A stretch of DNA of 64,000 nucleotides from an uncultured Micrococcaceae bacterium (GCA_947502645.1 CANNAD010000001.1:310001-374000); one strand, 5' to 3'; counted from the first letter of the stretch, positions 49,526 to 59,147 are shown. Numbers and translations: made by a program. The notes: generated by a model from the sequence alone, not told the origin.

Positions 49526-50875
49526 ATGAGCAACGTGTCCCAAGTCCTTCAGGCCAAGCCATCCGTGGAATCAGAACCACCGACGCTGCGGAGCATCACC
49601 CTCCCCCTTCCCGGCCTGGACGGGACCCGCGGCCTCCTGGAATTCGTGGCCCGCAACGATCTGCACACCTGGTTCCAACGCGGTGACGGTTTCGTCGGCT
49701 TCGGCGAGGCAGCGCGCTTTACCTCGCAGGGACCCACCCGATTCGAGGACGCCCAAGCCTGGTGGCAGGCTGTCGTCGAGCGTTCTGTCAATGAGGTGAC
49801 AACGGAACACGACGTCGCTGGAATCGGTCTCATGACGTTCGGTTCGTTCTCCTTCTCCAAAATGTCAGCCTTTGAGTCCCGCCTCGTTGTTCCGAGCGTT
49901 GTGGTGGGGTCCAGGCAGGGAAAGTCGTGGTTCACGTACACAACAGCCGACGACGTCGATCTCACGCGTGCCGCCGCCGAGGACATGCTGGCGCGGTACC
50001 TGGACGATCCTTCGGAAACCCACGAGCGGTCTTCCGGCGATGAGTTGGTGGGCGGCAAGCTCACGGAGGCGCAGTGGAAAACGGCTGTCGCACGCGGGGT
50101 TGCCCACATTCATGCCGGTGAGCTCACCAAACTGGTACTGGCCCGTGATGTTCTGGCCCGCCTGGTGGACCCGATCGACACAGCTGGCGTGCTGAGAGAA
50201 CTCGCAGTGCGGTATCAGGACTGCTGGACGTACTCTGTGGACGGCCTTATTGGCTCTACCCCCGAAATGCTGATCAAGGTGGAGAACAACACGGCACAGG
50301 CACGTGTGCTGGCCGGGACCCTTGATCGCTCGGATGCGCCGGATAATGACCCCACCTATCCGGAGCGTATCCTGGCCGGTTCGCAGAAGCAGCAGCATGA
50401 ACACGAGATTGCCATTGACTCTCTGACCCGTCAGCTGGAACCGTTCACGGCCTCGATGACGTCGCACAGCGAACCGTTTGTGCTGCAGCTTCCCAACGTT
50501 TGGCACCTCGCCTCGGATGTGACAGCTGAGCTGGTCGAGGACGACGACGGGCGGGTACCGACGTCGCTGGCCCTTGTGGGTGCGCTCCACCCCACCGCAG
50601 CGGTCTGCGGCACGCCGACCACCGTTGCTGGTGAGCTGATCCGCGAACTCGAGCATATGGACCGTGGCCCCTACGCGGGACCGGTCGGCTGGATGGATGC
50701 CCGGGGAAATGGCGAGTGGGGAATCGCCCTGCGTGGCGCCGTGATCGAGGACCCCACGCACGTCAGGCTGTATGCAGGCTGCGGCGTGGTGGATGCGTCA
50801 GTTCCTGAAGCGGAACTCGCCGAAACCTGGAGTAAATTTCGTCCGATGATCGAGGCTCTGGGACTACCGTACTGA
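49526..50875 (+). CDS. menF: Isochorismate synthase
   Basis: A 449-residue chorismate-binding enzyme starting the menaquinone pathway. C-terminal domain words: AGELTKLVLARDVLARL, TPEMLIKVENNTAQARVLAGTLDR, LHPTAAVCGTPTTVA, GPYAGPVGWMDARGNGEWGIALRGA, and VDASVPEAELAETWSKFRPM. This matches MenF/EntC-like enzymes rather than salicylate or anthranilate synthases because it sits among menaquinone genes. ATG 49526. Confidence 0.92.
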   Translation: MSNVSQVLQAKPSVESEPPTLRSITLPLPGLDGTRGLLEFVARNDLHTWFQRGDGFVGFGEAARFTSQGPTRFEDAQAWWQAVVERSVNEVTTEHDVAGIGLMTFGSFSFSKMSAFESRLVVPSVVVGSRQGKSWFTYTTADDVDLTRAAAEDMLARYLDDPSETHERSSGDELVGGKLTEAQWKTAVARGVAHIHAGELTKLVLARDVLARLVDPIDTAGVLRELAVRYQDCWTYSVDGLIGSTPEMLIKVENNTAQARVLAGTLDRSDAPDNDPTYPERILAGSQKQQHEHEIAIDSLTRQLEPFTASMTSHSEPFVLQLPNVWHLASDVTAELVEDDDGRVPTSLALVGALHPTAAVCGTPTTVAGELIRELEHMDRGPYAGPVGWMDARGNGEWGIALRGAVIEDPTHVRLYAGCGVVDASVPEAELAETWSKFRPMIEALGLPY

Positions 50876-51012
50876 CGATTTCGCGGGTCGGGAGGTGGTT
50901 TGGTTACCAATATGCAATCTTCGTGTTCTGTGATGCACATCTCATTACCGCTAGAGTTGGATCACTAGCGCTGCCACTGGCGCTGTCACCGTCCTGATAT
51001 GAGGTACCACTT

Positions 51013-51807
51013 ATGTTCTCAAAGCCCGCGAAAGCCCTGGCCGTTCTGGCCATTGGCGCCCTATCACTGACCGCATGCGGCGGAGGCTCCGACGACGAAC
51101 CGGCTGCCGGTAGCGATTCCGGCCTCGAACTGGTCACAGAAGGAACCCTCACCGTCTGCTCCGATATCCCGTACGCTCCCTTCGAATTCGAAGAAAACGG
51201 CGAGTACACAGGTTTTGACATGGACCTGATCCGCGAAATTTCCAAGGGCATGGACCTTGAACTCGCCATCAAGGACATCGGGTTCGATGGCCTCCAGAGC
51301 GGTGCGGCACTCGCAGCCGGCACGTGCGACGTCGGAGCCAGCGCCATGTCCATCACGGACGAGCGCAAAGAGAATCTGACCTTCTCGGACTCCTACTACG
51401 ATTCCAAGCAGTCACTGATGGTTCCCAAGGACTCGGACATCAAGTCCATCGATGACCTTGAGGGCAAGACCGTAGGCGTCCAGCAGGGCACCACCGGCGA
51501 AGACTACACCCGCGAAAACGTTCCGGAAAGCACCGAAGTCCGGGCCTACCCGAGCGACGCAGAGCTGTTCCCGGCCCTGAAGTCAGGCGGCATTGACGCT
51601 GTTCTTCAGGACCTCCCGGTGAACATCCTGCACACCGATGAAGGTGCCTTCACAATCGTTGAAGAGTACTCCACCGATGAGCAGTACGGTTTCGCCATGA
51701 AGAAGGAAGGTTCCGAGAAGCTTGCCGAAGCTATCAATGAGCAGCTGGCAGAGCTGAAGGACAACGGTACCTACGAGGAGATCTACAACAAGTACTTCAA
51801 GGAGTAA
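51013..51807 (+). CDS. Amino-acid ABC transporter substrate-binding lipoprotein
   Basis: A 264-residue solute-binding protein. Lipobox LSLTACGG with the lipid Cys near residue 23, then an SBP_bac_3 fold: LTVCSDIPYAPFEFEENGEYTGFDMDLIREI, DVGASAMSITDERKENLTFSDSYYDSKQSL, DLEGKTVGVQQGTTGEDY. It binds a polar or charged amino acid outside the membrane and hands it to the permease downstream. A strong hairpin follows, which would raise its level over the membrane parts. Confidence 0.93.
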   Translation: MFSKPAKALAVLAIGALSLTACGGGSDDEPAAGSDSGLELVTEGTLTVCSDIPYAPFEFEENGEYTGFDMDLIREISKGMDLELAIKDIGFDGLQSGAALAAGTCDVGASAMSITDERKENLTFSDSYYDSKQSLMVPKDSDIKSIDDLEGKTVGVQQGTTGEDYTRENVPESTEVRAYPSDAELFPALKSGGIDAVLQDLPVNILHTDEGAFTIVEEYSTDEQYGFAMKKEGSEKLAEAINEQLAELKDNGTYEEIYNKYFKE

Positions 51808-51818
51808 TTGAAGTTGAT

Positions 51819-51849
51819 GCGGTCCGGGCAGCGAGACTGCCCGGACCGC
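51819..51849 (+). terminator. Hairpin between binding-protein and permease genes
   Basis: Perfect 13-bp arms GCGGTCCGGGCAG (51819-51831) and CTGCCCGGACCGC (51837-51849), loop CGAGA, then CTTGTTT. It lies 11 bases past the binding-protein stop and could act as a partial terminator or as an mRNA stabiliser for that gene. Confidence 0.8.
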
Positions 51850-51884
51850 CTTGTTTCCACCCTCATTAGGAAGGCATTCCCCTT

Positions 51885-52670
51885 GTGAAACCCACTACCC
51901 GTCAACGCCTCTTCCGCGGCGTTCTCTATCTCATCTTCGTTATCGCGCTGGTCGCGGTAGTCATGGTCGCTGACTGGGACGCGATACAGACGAACTTCCT
52001 GGACCTGGACGTCGTCACAGAAGCCTTTCCAGCGATCATTCTGACCGCAGCGAAGAACACCATCGTCTATACGTTGATCGCTTTTGTGGGCGGGCTCATT
52101 CTGGGCCTCATCCTCGCCCTGATGAAGCTCTCGCCCGTGGCACCCTACCGCTGGGTGTCCACCATCTACATCGAAACTTTCCGTGGACTGCCAGCAATTC
52201 TGGTCATCTTCGGTTTCGCATTCGCGGTTCCCATCGCGTTCAGCTGGAACCCTCCCGGCGGCAGCACTGGCGCTGGTCTGCTGGGTCTGATCATGGTCTC
52301 CGCCGCCTACATTGCCGAGACCATCCGCGCCGGCATCCAGGCTGTGCCCAAGGGCCAGGTAGAGGCCGCCCGCTCGCTGGGCATGCGGCCCAGCTGGACA
52401 CTGTTCTCAGTGGTCCTTCCGCAGGCTTTCCGGATCATCACGCCGCCGCTGACCAATGAACTGGTCATCATCATCAAGGACACTTCGCTGCTCTTCGTTG
52501 CCGGTATGGCACTGCTGGACCGCGACCTCACAACGTTTGCCCGCGACTTGTCCTCACAGACCGCCAACTCCACGCCACTGATTCTCGCGGCCCTGATGTA
52601 CCTGATCATCACACTGCCCCTGACCCAGCTTGTGGCAAAGCTTGAACGACACAATCAGAGAGGCCGGTGA
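51885..52670 (+). CDS. Amino-acid ABC transporter permease
   Basis: A 261-residue inner-membrane protein with about five or six helices. The HisM/GlnP-type cytoplasmic loop is [44 protein letters not shown], which contacts the ATPase, followed by [22 protein letters not shown] 51885 has TAGGAAGG upstream. Its stop overlaps the ATPase start. Confidence 0.93.
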   Translation: MKPTTRQRLFRGVLYLIFVIALVAVVMVADWDAIQTNFLDLDVVTEAFPAIILTAAKNTIVYTLIAFVGGLILGLILALMKLSPVAPYRWVSTIYIETFRGLPAILVIFGFAFAVPIAFSWNPPGGSTGAGLLGLIMVSAAYIAETIRAGIQAVPKGQVEAARSLGMRPSWTLFSVVLPQAFRIITPPLTNELVIIIKDTSLLFVAGMALLDRDLTTFARDLSSQTANSTPLILAALMYLIITLPLTQLVAKLERHNQRGR

Positions 52671-53440
52671 TCCCGATGACTGAACCCAGGGCGAACACCG
52701 CAATGAGCAGTATTCCGGCCATTCAGGTCAACCAGCTCCACAAGAGTTTTGGGGACAACGAAGTGCTCACGGGCATCGACTTCCATGTAGACCAGGGCGA
52801 GGTGGTGTGCGTGATCGGCCCCTCGGGGTCCGGGAAGTCAACCCTTCTGCGCTGCGTGAATCGGTTGGAAGAACCCACCAAGGGCACGATCGTCGTCGAA
52901 GGTGTGGACATCACCGACAAGGAGACGGACCTGGACAGGGTGCGTACTCGTATTGGCATGGTGTTCCAGCAGTTCAACCTGTTCCCGCACCTGAACGTGC
53001 TGGACAATCTCACGCTGGCTCAGCGCCGGGCCAAGAAGCGGTCCAAGAAGGAAGCGCGTGAGGTGGCCATGAAGAACCTCACGAAGGTTGGGCTCGAGCA
53101 CAAGGCCGATGCCTTCCCCGCCCAGCTCTCTGGCGGGCAGCAGCAGCGGGTGGCGATTGCCCGGGCCCTCTCCATGGACCCGGACATGATGCTCTTCGAT
53201 GAGCCCACCAGTGCGCTGGACCCTGAGCTTGTGGGGGACGTTCTGGAGGTCATGAAGCAGCTGGCCCTCGAGGGCATGACGATGATGGTGGTCACTCACG
53301 AGATGGGCTTTGCCCGTGAGGTCGGCGACCGCGTTGTCTTCATGGACGGCGGCGTAGTGGTTGAGCAGGGCAAACCTGAGGATGTGCTGGGCAATCCGCA
53401 GCATGAGCGGACGATCAGCTTCCTCTCGAAGGTCCTCTAG
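52667..53440 (+). CDS. Amino-acid ABC transporter ATP-binding protein (GlnQ type)
   Basis: A 257-residue ATPase. Walker [11 protein letters not shown]-loop [17 protein letters not shown], signature [16 protein letters not shown], Walker [16 protein letters not shown]-loop VVTHEMGFA. It powers the uptake system encoded by the two genes before it. GTG 52667 overlaps the permease stop; ATG 52676 is an alternative start. Convergent with menD. Confidence 0.94.
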   Translation: MIPMTEPRANTAMSSIPAIQVNQLHKSFGDNEVLTGIDFHVDQGEVVCVIGPSGSGKSTLLRCVNRLEEPTKGTIVVEGVDITDKETDLDRVRTRIGMVFQQFNLFPHLNVLDNLTLAQRRAKKRSKKEAREVAMKNLTKVGLEHKADAFPAQLSGGQQQRVAIARALSMDPDMMLFDEPTSALDPELVGDVLEVMKQLALEGMTMMVVTHEMGFAREVGDRVVFMDGGVVVEQGKPEDVLGNPQHERTISFLSKVL

Positions 53441-53454
53441 CCTCTCCCCTCTTA

Positions 53455-53528
53455 CCGCGAGGTCACCCTTTCTCCTCGAAGTCACCCCTTGTACGGGGTG
53501 ATCTCGGGGACAAAGGGTGACCTCGCGG
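53455..53528. repeat. Nested palindrome, copy B
   Basis: Outer arms of 17 bp, 53455-53471 and 53512-53528, are perfect reverse complements (CCGCGAGGTCACCCTTT). Inside them, 53477-53488 and 53495-53506 form a second, imperfect stem around TTGTAC. Same plan and wording as 3751-3824. It lies between the convergent ABC ATPase and menD stops and should block transcription from both sides. Confidence 0.85.
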
Positions 53529-53531
53529 AGT

Positions 53532-55205
53532 TTAAGGGCGGGCGACGACGGCGGCCACGGCGGAGCGCACGCCGGCGTGGAGGTCGCGGAGGGCGTCACG
53601 TCGGGTCCGGATCTCGACGACGGACCGGCCCTTGATCGGCTGGCTGAGGACGTCGTCGAGCTCCTCAACCGAACCCACCAGAGTGTAATGAACCCCGTAG
53701 CCACGGCAGATCGCGGCGATATCTGCGGTGTGCGGGGTGCCGAACAGGCGCTCGACAGTTTCCGCATACGGCGCGGGGAGATTACCGTGCTCGAGCGTCG
53801 TGAAGATGCCTCCGCCGCCGTCGTTCAGCACCACGACCTGTAGGTCCGGTACCAGCTCTCCTGGACCGAGGAGGAGGCCGCCGACGTCGTGCAGGAACGT
53901 GAGATCCCCCGCCAGCAAACGGGTGGGGATGCCGGCGGCGAGCGCGATACCCGTGGCGGTGGAGACCGTCCCGTCGATGCCGGCGAGACCGCGGTTGGCG
54001 TAGACGTCCAGGGGGTGCCATCCGGTGGATGCGATGAGGTCGACGTCGCGGATGGGGTTTGATGAGCCGAGGACCAGGTTGCCGTCGGTCTGCTCCCACA
54101 CGATGTCGGCGACGCTCAACCCGTTGGGCGGCTCCGTTGCCATGAGTGCACGGATGGCTGCGTTGGCGGCTTCGTCTGCGGTTTGCCACTGCTCGAGCCA
54201 TGTCGGCAGTCCGGGGCCCGCGAAATCCAGGAGGTCGTTGAGGTTGTTGATGATCAGTTCGGTGCGGCGTCCGGGGTCGAACCACGATGCGGGCCCCGGC
54301 AGGTAGAGGGCTCTTTCCACGTCGGTCCGGGCCAGGAGTGCTGCGACGGGCCGGGACAGTGTTGGTCTGCCGAAGACAACAACGCGTTCAATACCAGCGC
54401 CCAGGTGTTCGAGCAGCAGGCGGTAGCTGGCGATGGCGTTGGGCCCGAACCGTGCGTTGGAGGTGGGCTCGGCGAGGAGCGGCAGGCCCAGCCGGTGGGC
54501 GAAAACGGATGCCGTTTCCCCGGCACCGTGGCCGGCGACGACGACGGTGCGCGCTGTTTTCTCTGCGTTCAGGAGTGTGGGCCCTCTGTCCAGCAGCTCA
54601 ACGGGCCGCGCCGGCGGTCGTGACTCGAGGACGTGTTGCGTTCCTACGTATGGTTCGGGCGCGTCGGGGACCAGCGGGTCGCGGAACGCGAGATTCAGCT
54701 GCACTGGCCCGGCGGGGATATCGTCCAGCAGGCCGGTCGCGGCGCTGATGGCTGCCGATACTGCCCTGACGGGGTCGTCTCCGGCGGCGATGTCGACGGC
54801 GAAGCGCACGTGCTCGCCGTAGAGGTCGGGCTGCACAGTGGTCTGGTTCGCCCCGGTACCCCGCAGTTCTTCCGGGCGGTCAGCTGAGACGACGACGAGT
54901 GGAACCGCTGCGTGATTCGCTTCCATGACGGCGGGAAGCAGCTCTCCCACGGCGGTGCCCGACGTCGTCACCACCGCGGCAGGCCGGCCCGATCCGAGGG
55001 CAAGCCCCAGAGCGGTGAAACCGGCGTCGCGCTCGTCGATACGGACATGAAGCCGCACCACGCCGTCGCCTTCTGCCTCCGCCAGCGCGTACGCGAGCGG
55101 AGCGCTCCGCGACCCCGGGGAGACAACGACGTCGGTCACTCCCCGGGACAGCAGGGCGGAGACGGCGGAACGGGCGGCTTCCATGGATGTCAGGGCTGAA
55201 GTCAC
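53532..55205 (-). CDS. menD: SEPHCHC synthase (MenD)
   Basis: A 557-residue thiamine diphosphate enzyme that adds 2-oxoglutarate to isochorismate. MenD words: VVSPGSRSAPLAYALAEAEGDGVVRLHVRIDERDAGFTALGLALGSGRPAAVVTTSGTA, LVVVSADRPEELRGTGANQTTVQPDLYG, and the diphosphate site LLAGDLTFLHDVGGLLLG with VVVLNDGGGGIF. GTG 55205 is chosen because the protein then begins TSALTSMEAARSAVSALLSRG; the long frame upstream crosses the PhoX gene. It is co-directional with PhoX, 28 bases apart. Confidence 0.93.
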   Translation of the reverse strand: MTSALTSMEAARSAVSALLSRGVTDVVVSPGSRSAPLAYALAEAEGDGVVRLHVRIDERDAGFTALGLALGSGRPAAVVTTSGTAVGELLPAVMEANHAAVPLVVVSADRPEELRGTGANQTTVQPDLYGEHVRFAVDIAAGDDPVRAVSAAISAATGLLDDIPAGPVQLNLAFRDPLVPDAPEPYVGTQHVLESRPPARPVELLDRGPTLLNAEKTARTVVVAGHGAGETASVFAHRLGLPLLAEPTSNARFGPNAIASYRLLLEHLGAGIERVVVFGRPTLSRPVAALLARTDVERALYLPGPASWFDPGRRTELIINNLNDLLDFAGPGLPTWLEQWQTADEAANAAIRALMATEPPNGLSVADIVWEQTDGNLVLGSSNPIRDVDLIASTGWHPLDVYANRGLAGIDGTVSTATGIALAAGIPTRLLAGDLTFLHDVGGLLLGPGELVPDLQVVVLNDGGGGIFTTLEHGNLPAPYAETVERLFGTPHTADIAAICRGYGVHYTLVGSVEELDDVLSQPIKGRSVVEIRTRRDALRDLHAGVRSAVAAVVARP

Positions 55206-55233
55206 GTGTCTATCCTGACAGACGCCCTGAGGT

Positions 55234-57285
55234 TCAGTCGCGGTAGACCTGGATGACGGACGGCCTCGGTGCGGCTGCCTCACCCGGACGCGGGGTCCCG
55301 CGGACGTAGTCCGGGAACAGGGACGTGTGGTTGCCCCAGCTGCCGTCTTCGCCCGGGTGCTGAACGGAGACGAAGACTGTCCGCTCATTGTCGTGGATGA
55401 TCGGCGCACAGGTTTCGCCGTCGCGCGGTACAGCGAGGAACTGTTCCACACGTCCGCGGTCCGGGCCCTCAAGGGTGACGCGGAACAGGCCGTCGTTATA
55501 GCCGATCGTTCCCGGCTGACCATCCGTGGAGATCCACAGATTGCCGACGGAGTCGAAGGCGAGGTTATCCGGGCAGGAGATCGGGCTCACCCGGTCGGCC
55601 GGGTATCCGCTGAAGTAGGTGCTGTCGTCCTTGGCCGGGTCTCCGCAGACCATGAGCAGGTTCCAGGTGAACCGTGGTGAGGTCTGGCTGCCGCTTTCGG
55701 TGATTTCGACGATGTGTCCAGCCCGGTTGGTGGTGCGGGGGTTCGCTTCGTCAGCGGGGGCGTTCAATCCGGTACCGCGTTTGGTGTTGTTGGTGCAGGC
55801 AACGTAGACCTTGCCTGTTTGCCGGTTGGGTTCCACGTCCTCGCAGCGGTCCATTTTGGTTGGTCCCACTTTGTCTGCGGCCAGACGGGTGTAGACGGCT
55901 ACTTCAGCAGCTGTCATTCCCGGCACTGCCGAGGCTCCGTTGAGCAGCAGGGGCAACCACTCGCCGACGCCGTCGAACGCTCCATCGGAGGGGAGCTGGC
56001 CGCTGCCGTCAATCTCGGCCGCGGAGTTGCCCTGGAAACGGGCGACGTAGAGCGATCCTTCGGAGAGGAGCGTCATGTTGTGGGCGCGGTCGCCTTCGAC
56101 GTACTTGTTCTTCGAGACGAACTTGTACAGGTAGTCGAACCGCTCATCGTCTCCGGAGTAGGCGACGGCACGGCCGTCTTCGGCGATGATCACGTTTGCG
56201 CCCTCATGTTTGAACCGACCGAGCGAGGAGTGTTTGCGCGGGGTCGACGTCGGGTCGAACGGGTCCACTTCCACGACGTAGCCGAAGCGGTTCGCTTCGT
56301 TTTCGTAGCCTGCGTTCCGGGTGTCGAACCGCGGGTCGTCGAGTTCCCAGCGGCGGCTGGTGGGGCTTGCGTCCAGACCGTACCGGCGGTCGCCGTCGGA
56401 CTTTCCGGGCGCGACGAAGTAGCCGTTGAAGTTTTCCTCGCCCGAGAGGATCGTCCCCCATGGCGTGGTGCCGCCAGCACAATTTCCGAGGGTGCCGCGG
56501 ATAGTCCGGCCGGTGGGGTCGTCCTTGGTCTGGACGAGGCTGGAACCGGCTGCGGGACCTGTGAGCTGGTAGGGGCTGTCCATGAGGAACCGGCGGTTCA
56601 GGGCGGCACTCTTGACGTAATCCCAGGGCTTGTTCTTGTTGCGGCGCTGGAGTTCGACGACGCTGAGGCCGTGTGCGTTGCGGGAGATGGACCGCATGGT
56701 TTCGGCGGGCATGTCCGGTGGGAACATGATGCCGTCGTTGGTGTACTCGTGGTTGGAGAACAGTACGGCACGGCGCCCGCGTGATCCGGGGATTTCGAGG
56801 ATGTCCGTGTAGTCGTTGTTGTACCCGAACTGGCCGGCCTGCGCGTCGGCGGTCTGGTTGTTCAGATCGAATTCGGGGACGTTGTTGAAGATGGGGTCGC
56901 CCCACCGGATCACTGGCCGCCACTGGTATCCGCCGGGCACAGTGACCCGGTCAACCTTCGCGTCCACTGGTGCGATGGCGCTGAAGCGGAGTTTGCTCTT
57001 GTGCGGGCCGCCGTGTCCGTGACCGTGGCCATGTCCGTGACCCTTGGCTGCTGCGGGCAGGCCTGGACCGCCGACGACGAGCGTCAAGGCCCCGAGGCTG
57101 CCGACGCCGAGCATGCTTCGACGCGAGTATTCGCTGGACGCGATGTCGCGGAAGTAGCCATTGCTGGTGGTGTTGCAGATGGCCTTGGAGCACGCATTGT
57201 CACATTTCAGGGCACAGGTGACGGCGCTGCGCTTGCCTTTCGTGTGACCGAGCATGGGCAGGAGCCGGTTTTTCAGATCGCTCAT
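55234..57285 (-). CDS. PhoX family alkaline phosphatase-like protein with His-Gly tract
   Basis: A 683-residue exported protein. Tat signal SRRSMLGVGSLGAL near residues 54-68, preceded by a Cys-rich leader (CALKCDNACSKAIC). A His-Gly repeat (KGHGHGHGHGHGG) follows the signal, then the PhoX propeller: IRGTLGNCAGGTTPWGTILSGEENFNG, YVVEVDPFDPTSTPRKHSSLGRFKHEGANVI, and PDNLAFDSVGNLWISTDGQPG. PhoX enzymes use Ca2+ and Fe3+ to release phosphate from organic esters. The His tract and Cys leader suggest metal handling. Confidence 0.9.
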   Translation of the reverse strand: MSDLKNRLLPMLGHTKGKRSAVTCALKCDNACSKAICNTTSNGYFRDIASSEYSRRSMLGVGSLGALTLVVGGPGLPAAAKGHGHGHGHGHGGPHKSKLRFSAIAPVDAKVDRVTVPGGYQWRPVIRWGDPIFNNVPEFDLNNQTADAQAGQFGYNNDYTDILEIPGSRGRRAVLFSNHEYTNDGIMFPPDMPAETMRSISRNAHGLSVVELQRRNKNKPWDYVKSAALNRRFLMDSPYQLTGPAAGSSLVQTKDDPTGRTIRGTLGNCAGGTTPWGTILSGEENFNGYFVAPGKSDGDRRYGLDASPTSRRWELDDPRFDTRNAGYENEANRFGYVVEVDPFDPTSTPRKHSSLGRFKHEGANVIIAEDGRAVAYSGDDERFDYLYKFVSKNKYVEGDRAHNMTLLSEGSLYVARFQGNSAAEIDGSGQLPSDGAFDGVGEWLPLLLNGASAVPGMTAAEVAVYTRLAADKVGPTKMDRCEDVEPNRQTGKVYVACTNNTKRGTGLNAPADEANPRTTNRAGHIVEITESGSQTSPRFTWNLLMVCGDPAKDDSTYFSGYPADRVSPISCPDNLAFDSVGNLWISTDGQPGTIGYNDGLFRVTLEGPDRGRVEQFLAVPRDGETCAPIIHDNERTVFVSVQHPGEDGSWGNHTSLFPDYVRGTPRPGEAAAPRPSVIQVYRD

Positions 57286-57402
57286 GGCGGGGTGCCTTCC
57301 GGTTGGTGCGGTGCGGTTTCAACCACCGTGGCAAGCGCAGACGACCTTGGGCTTTCATCCGGGTGAACAGGAGGCAAACGGGCGCCTAAATCCGCGGCCC
57401 GT

Positions 57403-58026
57403 TTAGAGATTCTGGTATCCGAAGGCGTACACGAGCCCAACGAACAGCCCCACCACGAGGCCCCAGAGCACCTGGGCGCGGGTGTGCGCACCGAGCATCA
57501 CCCGGGACCAGCCAACAGCGAGGGGAACGACGACGGCGGCCAGCCCCCACAGACCCGACAGGACGACGGCCGTGGTTGCGAATACCGCTCCGACGGCGGC
57601 GTGAACCGAGAGCTTCCAGAAGAGATTCACCACGAGCACCAGGATGAGACCCAGCACGGTGCTGGCGATCATCAGCATCAGGTGCGCGGAGGCGTCCATC
57701 ATCTGAAGGATGAGGATACCGAGAGCTATCGAGCCGAGGGTGCCGAGAAGGATGGGCGCACGTTGACGGCGCTCCCCCACATGGTGATCGGTGACCGTCC
57801 CGCGCCTGGTGAGCAGGTAGATGCCTGCGAACGGCAGACCAGTGACGAAAACGACGGCGACCAGGGCTGGGACGAGACCCGCCGTTCCGGTACCGACAAC
57901 TCCTGCCACGAGCAGCAGAACGGTGACGAGCACTGCTGGCGCGAAGAGTTCCGTCACGAACGCCGCAGCCCGGTACGCCCGGGTGCGCGGAGCGGCGTTG
58001 GTGTGCTGCGCCGCGTCATTGCTCAT
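57403..58026 (-). CDS. PAP2 superfamily membrane protein (variant active site)
   Basis: A 207-residue membrane protein with about six helices. It keeps the PAP2 motifs 2 and 3 in weak form (KLSVHAAVG and GWSRVMLGAHTRAQVLWG), but motif 1, normally KxxxxxxRP, is replaced by TDHHVGERRQRAP. Such proteins are common in actinobacteria and may be lipid phosphatases or binding proteins. ATG 58026 has GGTGGAG upstream. It lies between PhoX and menC on the same strand. Confidence 0.78.
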   Translation of the reverse strand: MSNDAAQHTNAAPRTRAYRAAAFVTELFAPAVLVTVLLLVAGVVGTGTAGLVPALVAVVFVTGLPFAGIYLLTRRGTVTDHHVGERRQRAPILLGTLGSIALGILILQMMDASAHLMLMIASTVLGLILVLVVNLFWKLSVHAAVGAVFATTAVVLSGLWGLAAVVVPLAVGWSRVMLGAHTRAQVLWGLVVGLFVGLVYAFGYQNL

Positions 58027-58074
58027 GCGCTCCACCTTATGCCTCCTCCTGTGCGTGCGCGAACAGCCCTTGGG

Positions 58075-59070
58075 CTACCTCCCCGTCAGCACAGCATGGA
58101 CACGAGTGAGCCGTTCCATCCACCACTGTGTACGCTCAGCTGACGCTTTGTGGCGGGCCAGCAGCTCACCTGACACTTCGATGTCCCGCACCGGTAGGCC
58201 GCCGCCGTCGGGCATCAACGGGTGATTCGTGACGTCGCCGTCCATCAGGGACAGTGTGCCCAACCCGCATGCGTAGGGTAGATCCGGGAGCGCAGCCGCT
58301 AGCGCAACGCCCGCCCGGATACCGACGGACGTGTCCAGGGCGGAACTGACGACGGCGGGCAGCCCTGCCTGGGCGACAATCTCTACTGCCCGGCGTACTC
58401 CCCCTAGAGGTGCGGCTTTGACAATGATGAGGTCCGCAGCGTCCTCGCGCGCCACCAGCAGTGGGTCCGTTTCCTTGCGCACACTTTCGTCAGCCGCGAT
58501 CAGCACAGGCAGCTCGCGGCGGCGCATTTCCTCGCGGACGGCACGGAGGCCCGCAATGTCCGGGACAGGCTGCTCGGCGTACTCCAGGGTGAACTCAGCA
58601 AGGCGGGTCAGAGCATCAACCGCAGTGGACACATCCCATCCGCCGTTGGCGTCCACCCGAACAGCAGCGTGTGGCAGGAGGCGCCGAACCTCCGCGACGC
58701 GGGCGACGTCGTCGTCCACCGACTGCCCGCGCTCAGCGACCTTCACCTTCACAGCAGGTACGCCGCCGAAGCGCTCGAGGATGGCGGCTACGCGGTCCGG
58801 ACCAACTGCCGGCACAGTCGCGTTGACCGGGATGAGATCGCGAACGGGTTCCGGGAAACCGTGCCAGGCCGCCTCAAGACCACCACGCAGCCACGCCGCT
58901 GATTCGGCGTCGTCATACTCCGGGAAGGGGCTGAACTCGCCCCACCCCGCCGGACCCCGGAAAACGAGCGCTTCACGGACCATGATTCCGCGGAACTTCA
59001 CGCGCATCGGGAGCGCGACAACGGCGGCGTCGGTCAGGATTTCGTCCAGGGACGGCAACGGTAAATTCAC
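58075..59070 (-). CDS. menC: o-Succinylbenzoate synthase
   Basis: A 331-residue enolase-superfamily enzyme that dehydrates SHCHC in menaquinone synthesis. Key words: AVKVKVAERGQS with the catalytic Lys pair region, LPHAAVRVDANGGWDV (metal Asp), LEYAEQPVPDIAGL (Glu), LIAADESVRKETDPLL (Asp), DLIIVKAAPLGGV (second catalytic Lys) and VVSSALDTSVGI. GTG 59070. This completes a menF-menD-menC-menG set in the window. Confidence 0.93.
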   Translation of the reverse strand: MNLPLPSLDEILTDAAVVALPMRVKFRGIMVREALVFRGPAGWGEFSPFPEYDDAESAAWLRGGLEAAWHGFPEPVRDLIPVNATVPAVGPDRVAAILERFGGVPAVKVKVAERGQSVDDDVARVAEVRRLLPHAAVRVDANGGWDVSTAVDALTRLAEFTLEYAEQPVPDIAGLRAVREEMRRRELPVLIAADESVRKETDPLLVAREDAADLIIVKAAPLGGVRRAVEIVAQAGLPAVVSSALDTSVGIRAGVALAAALPDLPYACGLGTLSLMDGDVTNHPLMPDGGGLPVRDIEVSGELLARHKASAERTQWWMERLTRVHAVLTGR

Positions 59071-59147
59071 GTTCCAACCCTACCCACCCATGGGTTTTCG
59101 ATCACGTAATGCTGGATCTTTGGTCCAAATGTGGGATTCTTGAAACG

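Noticed and set aside
55206-55523. An N-terminal extension of MenD of 106 codons
   Set aside because: It overlaps the PhoX gene on the same strand and shows no MenD similarity; GTG 55205 gives a normal-length enzyme.
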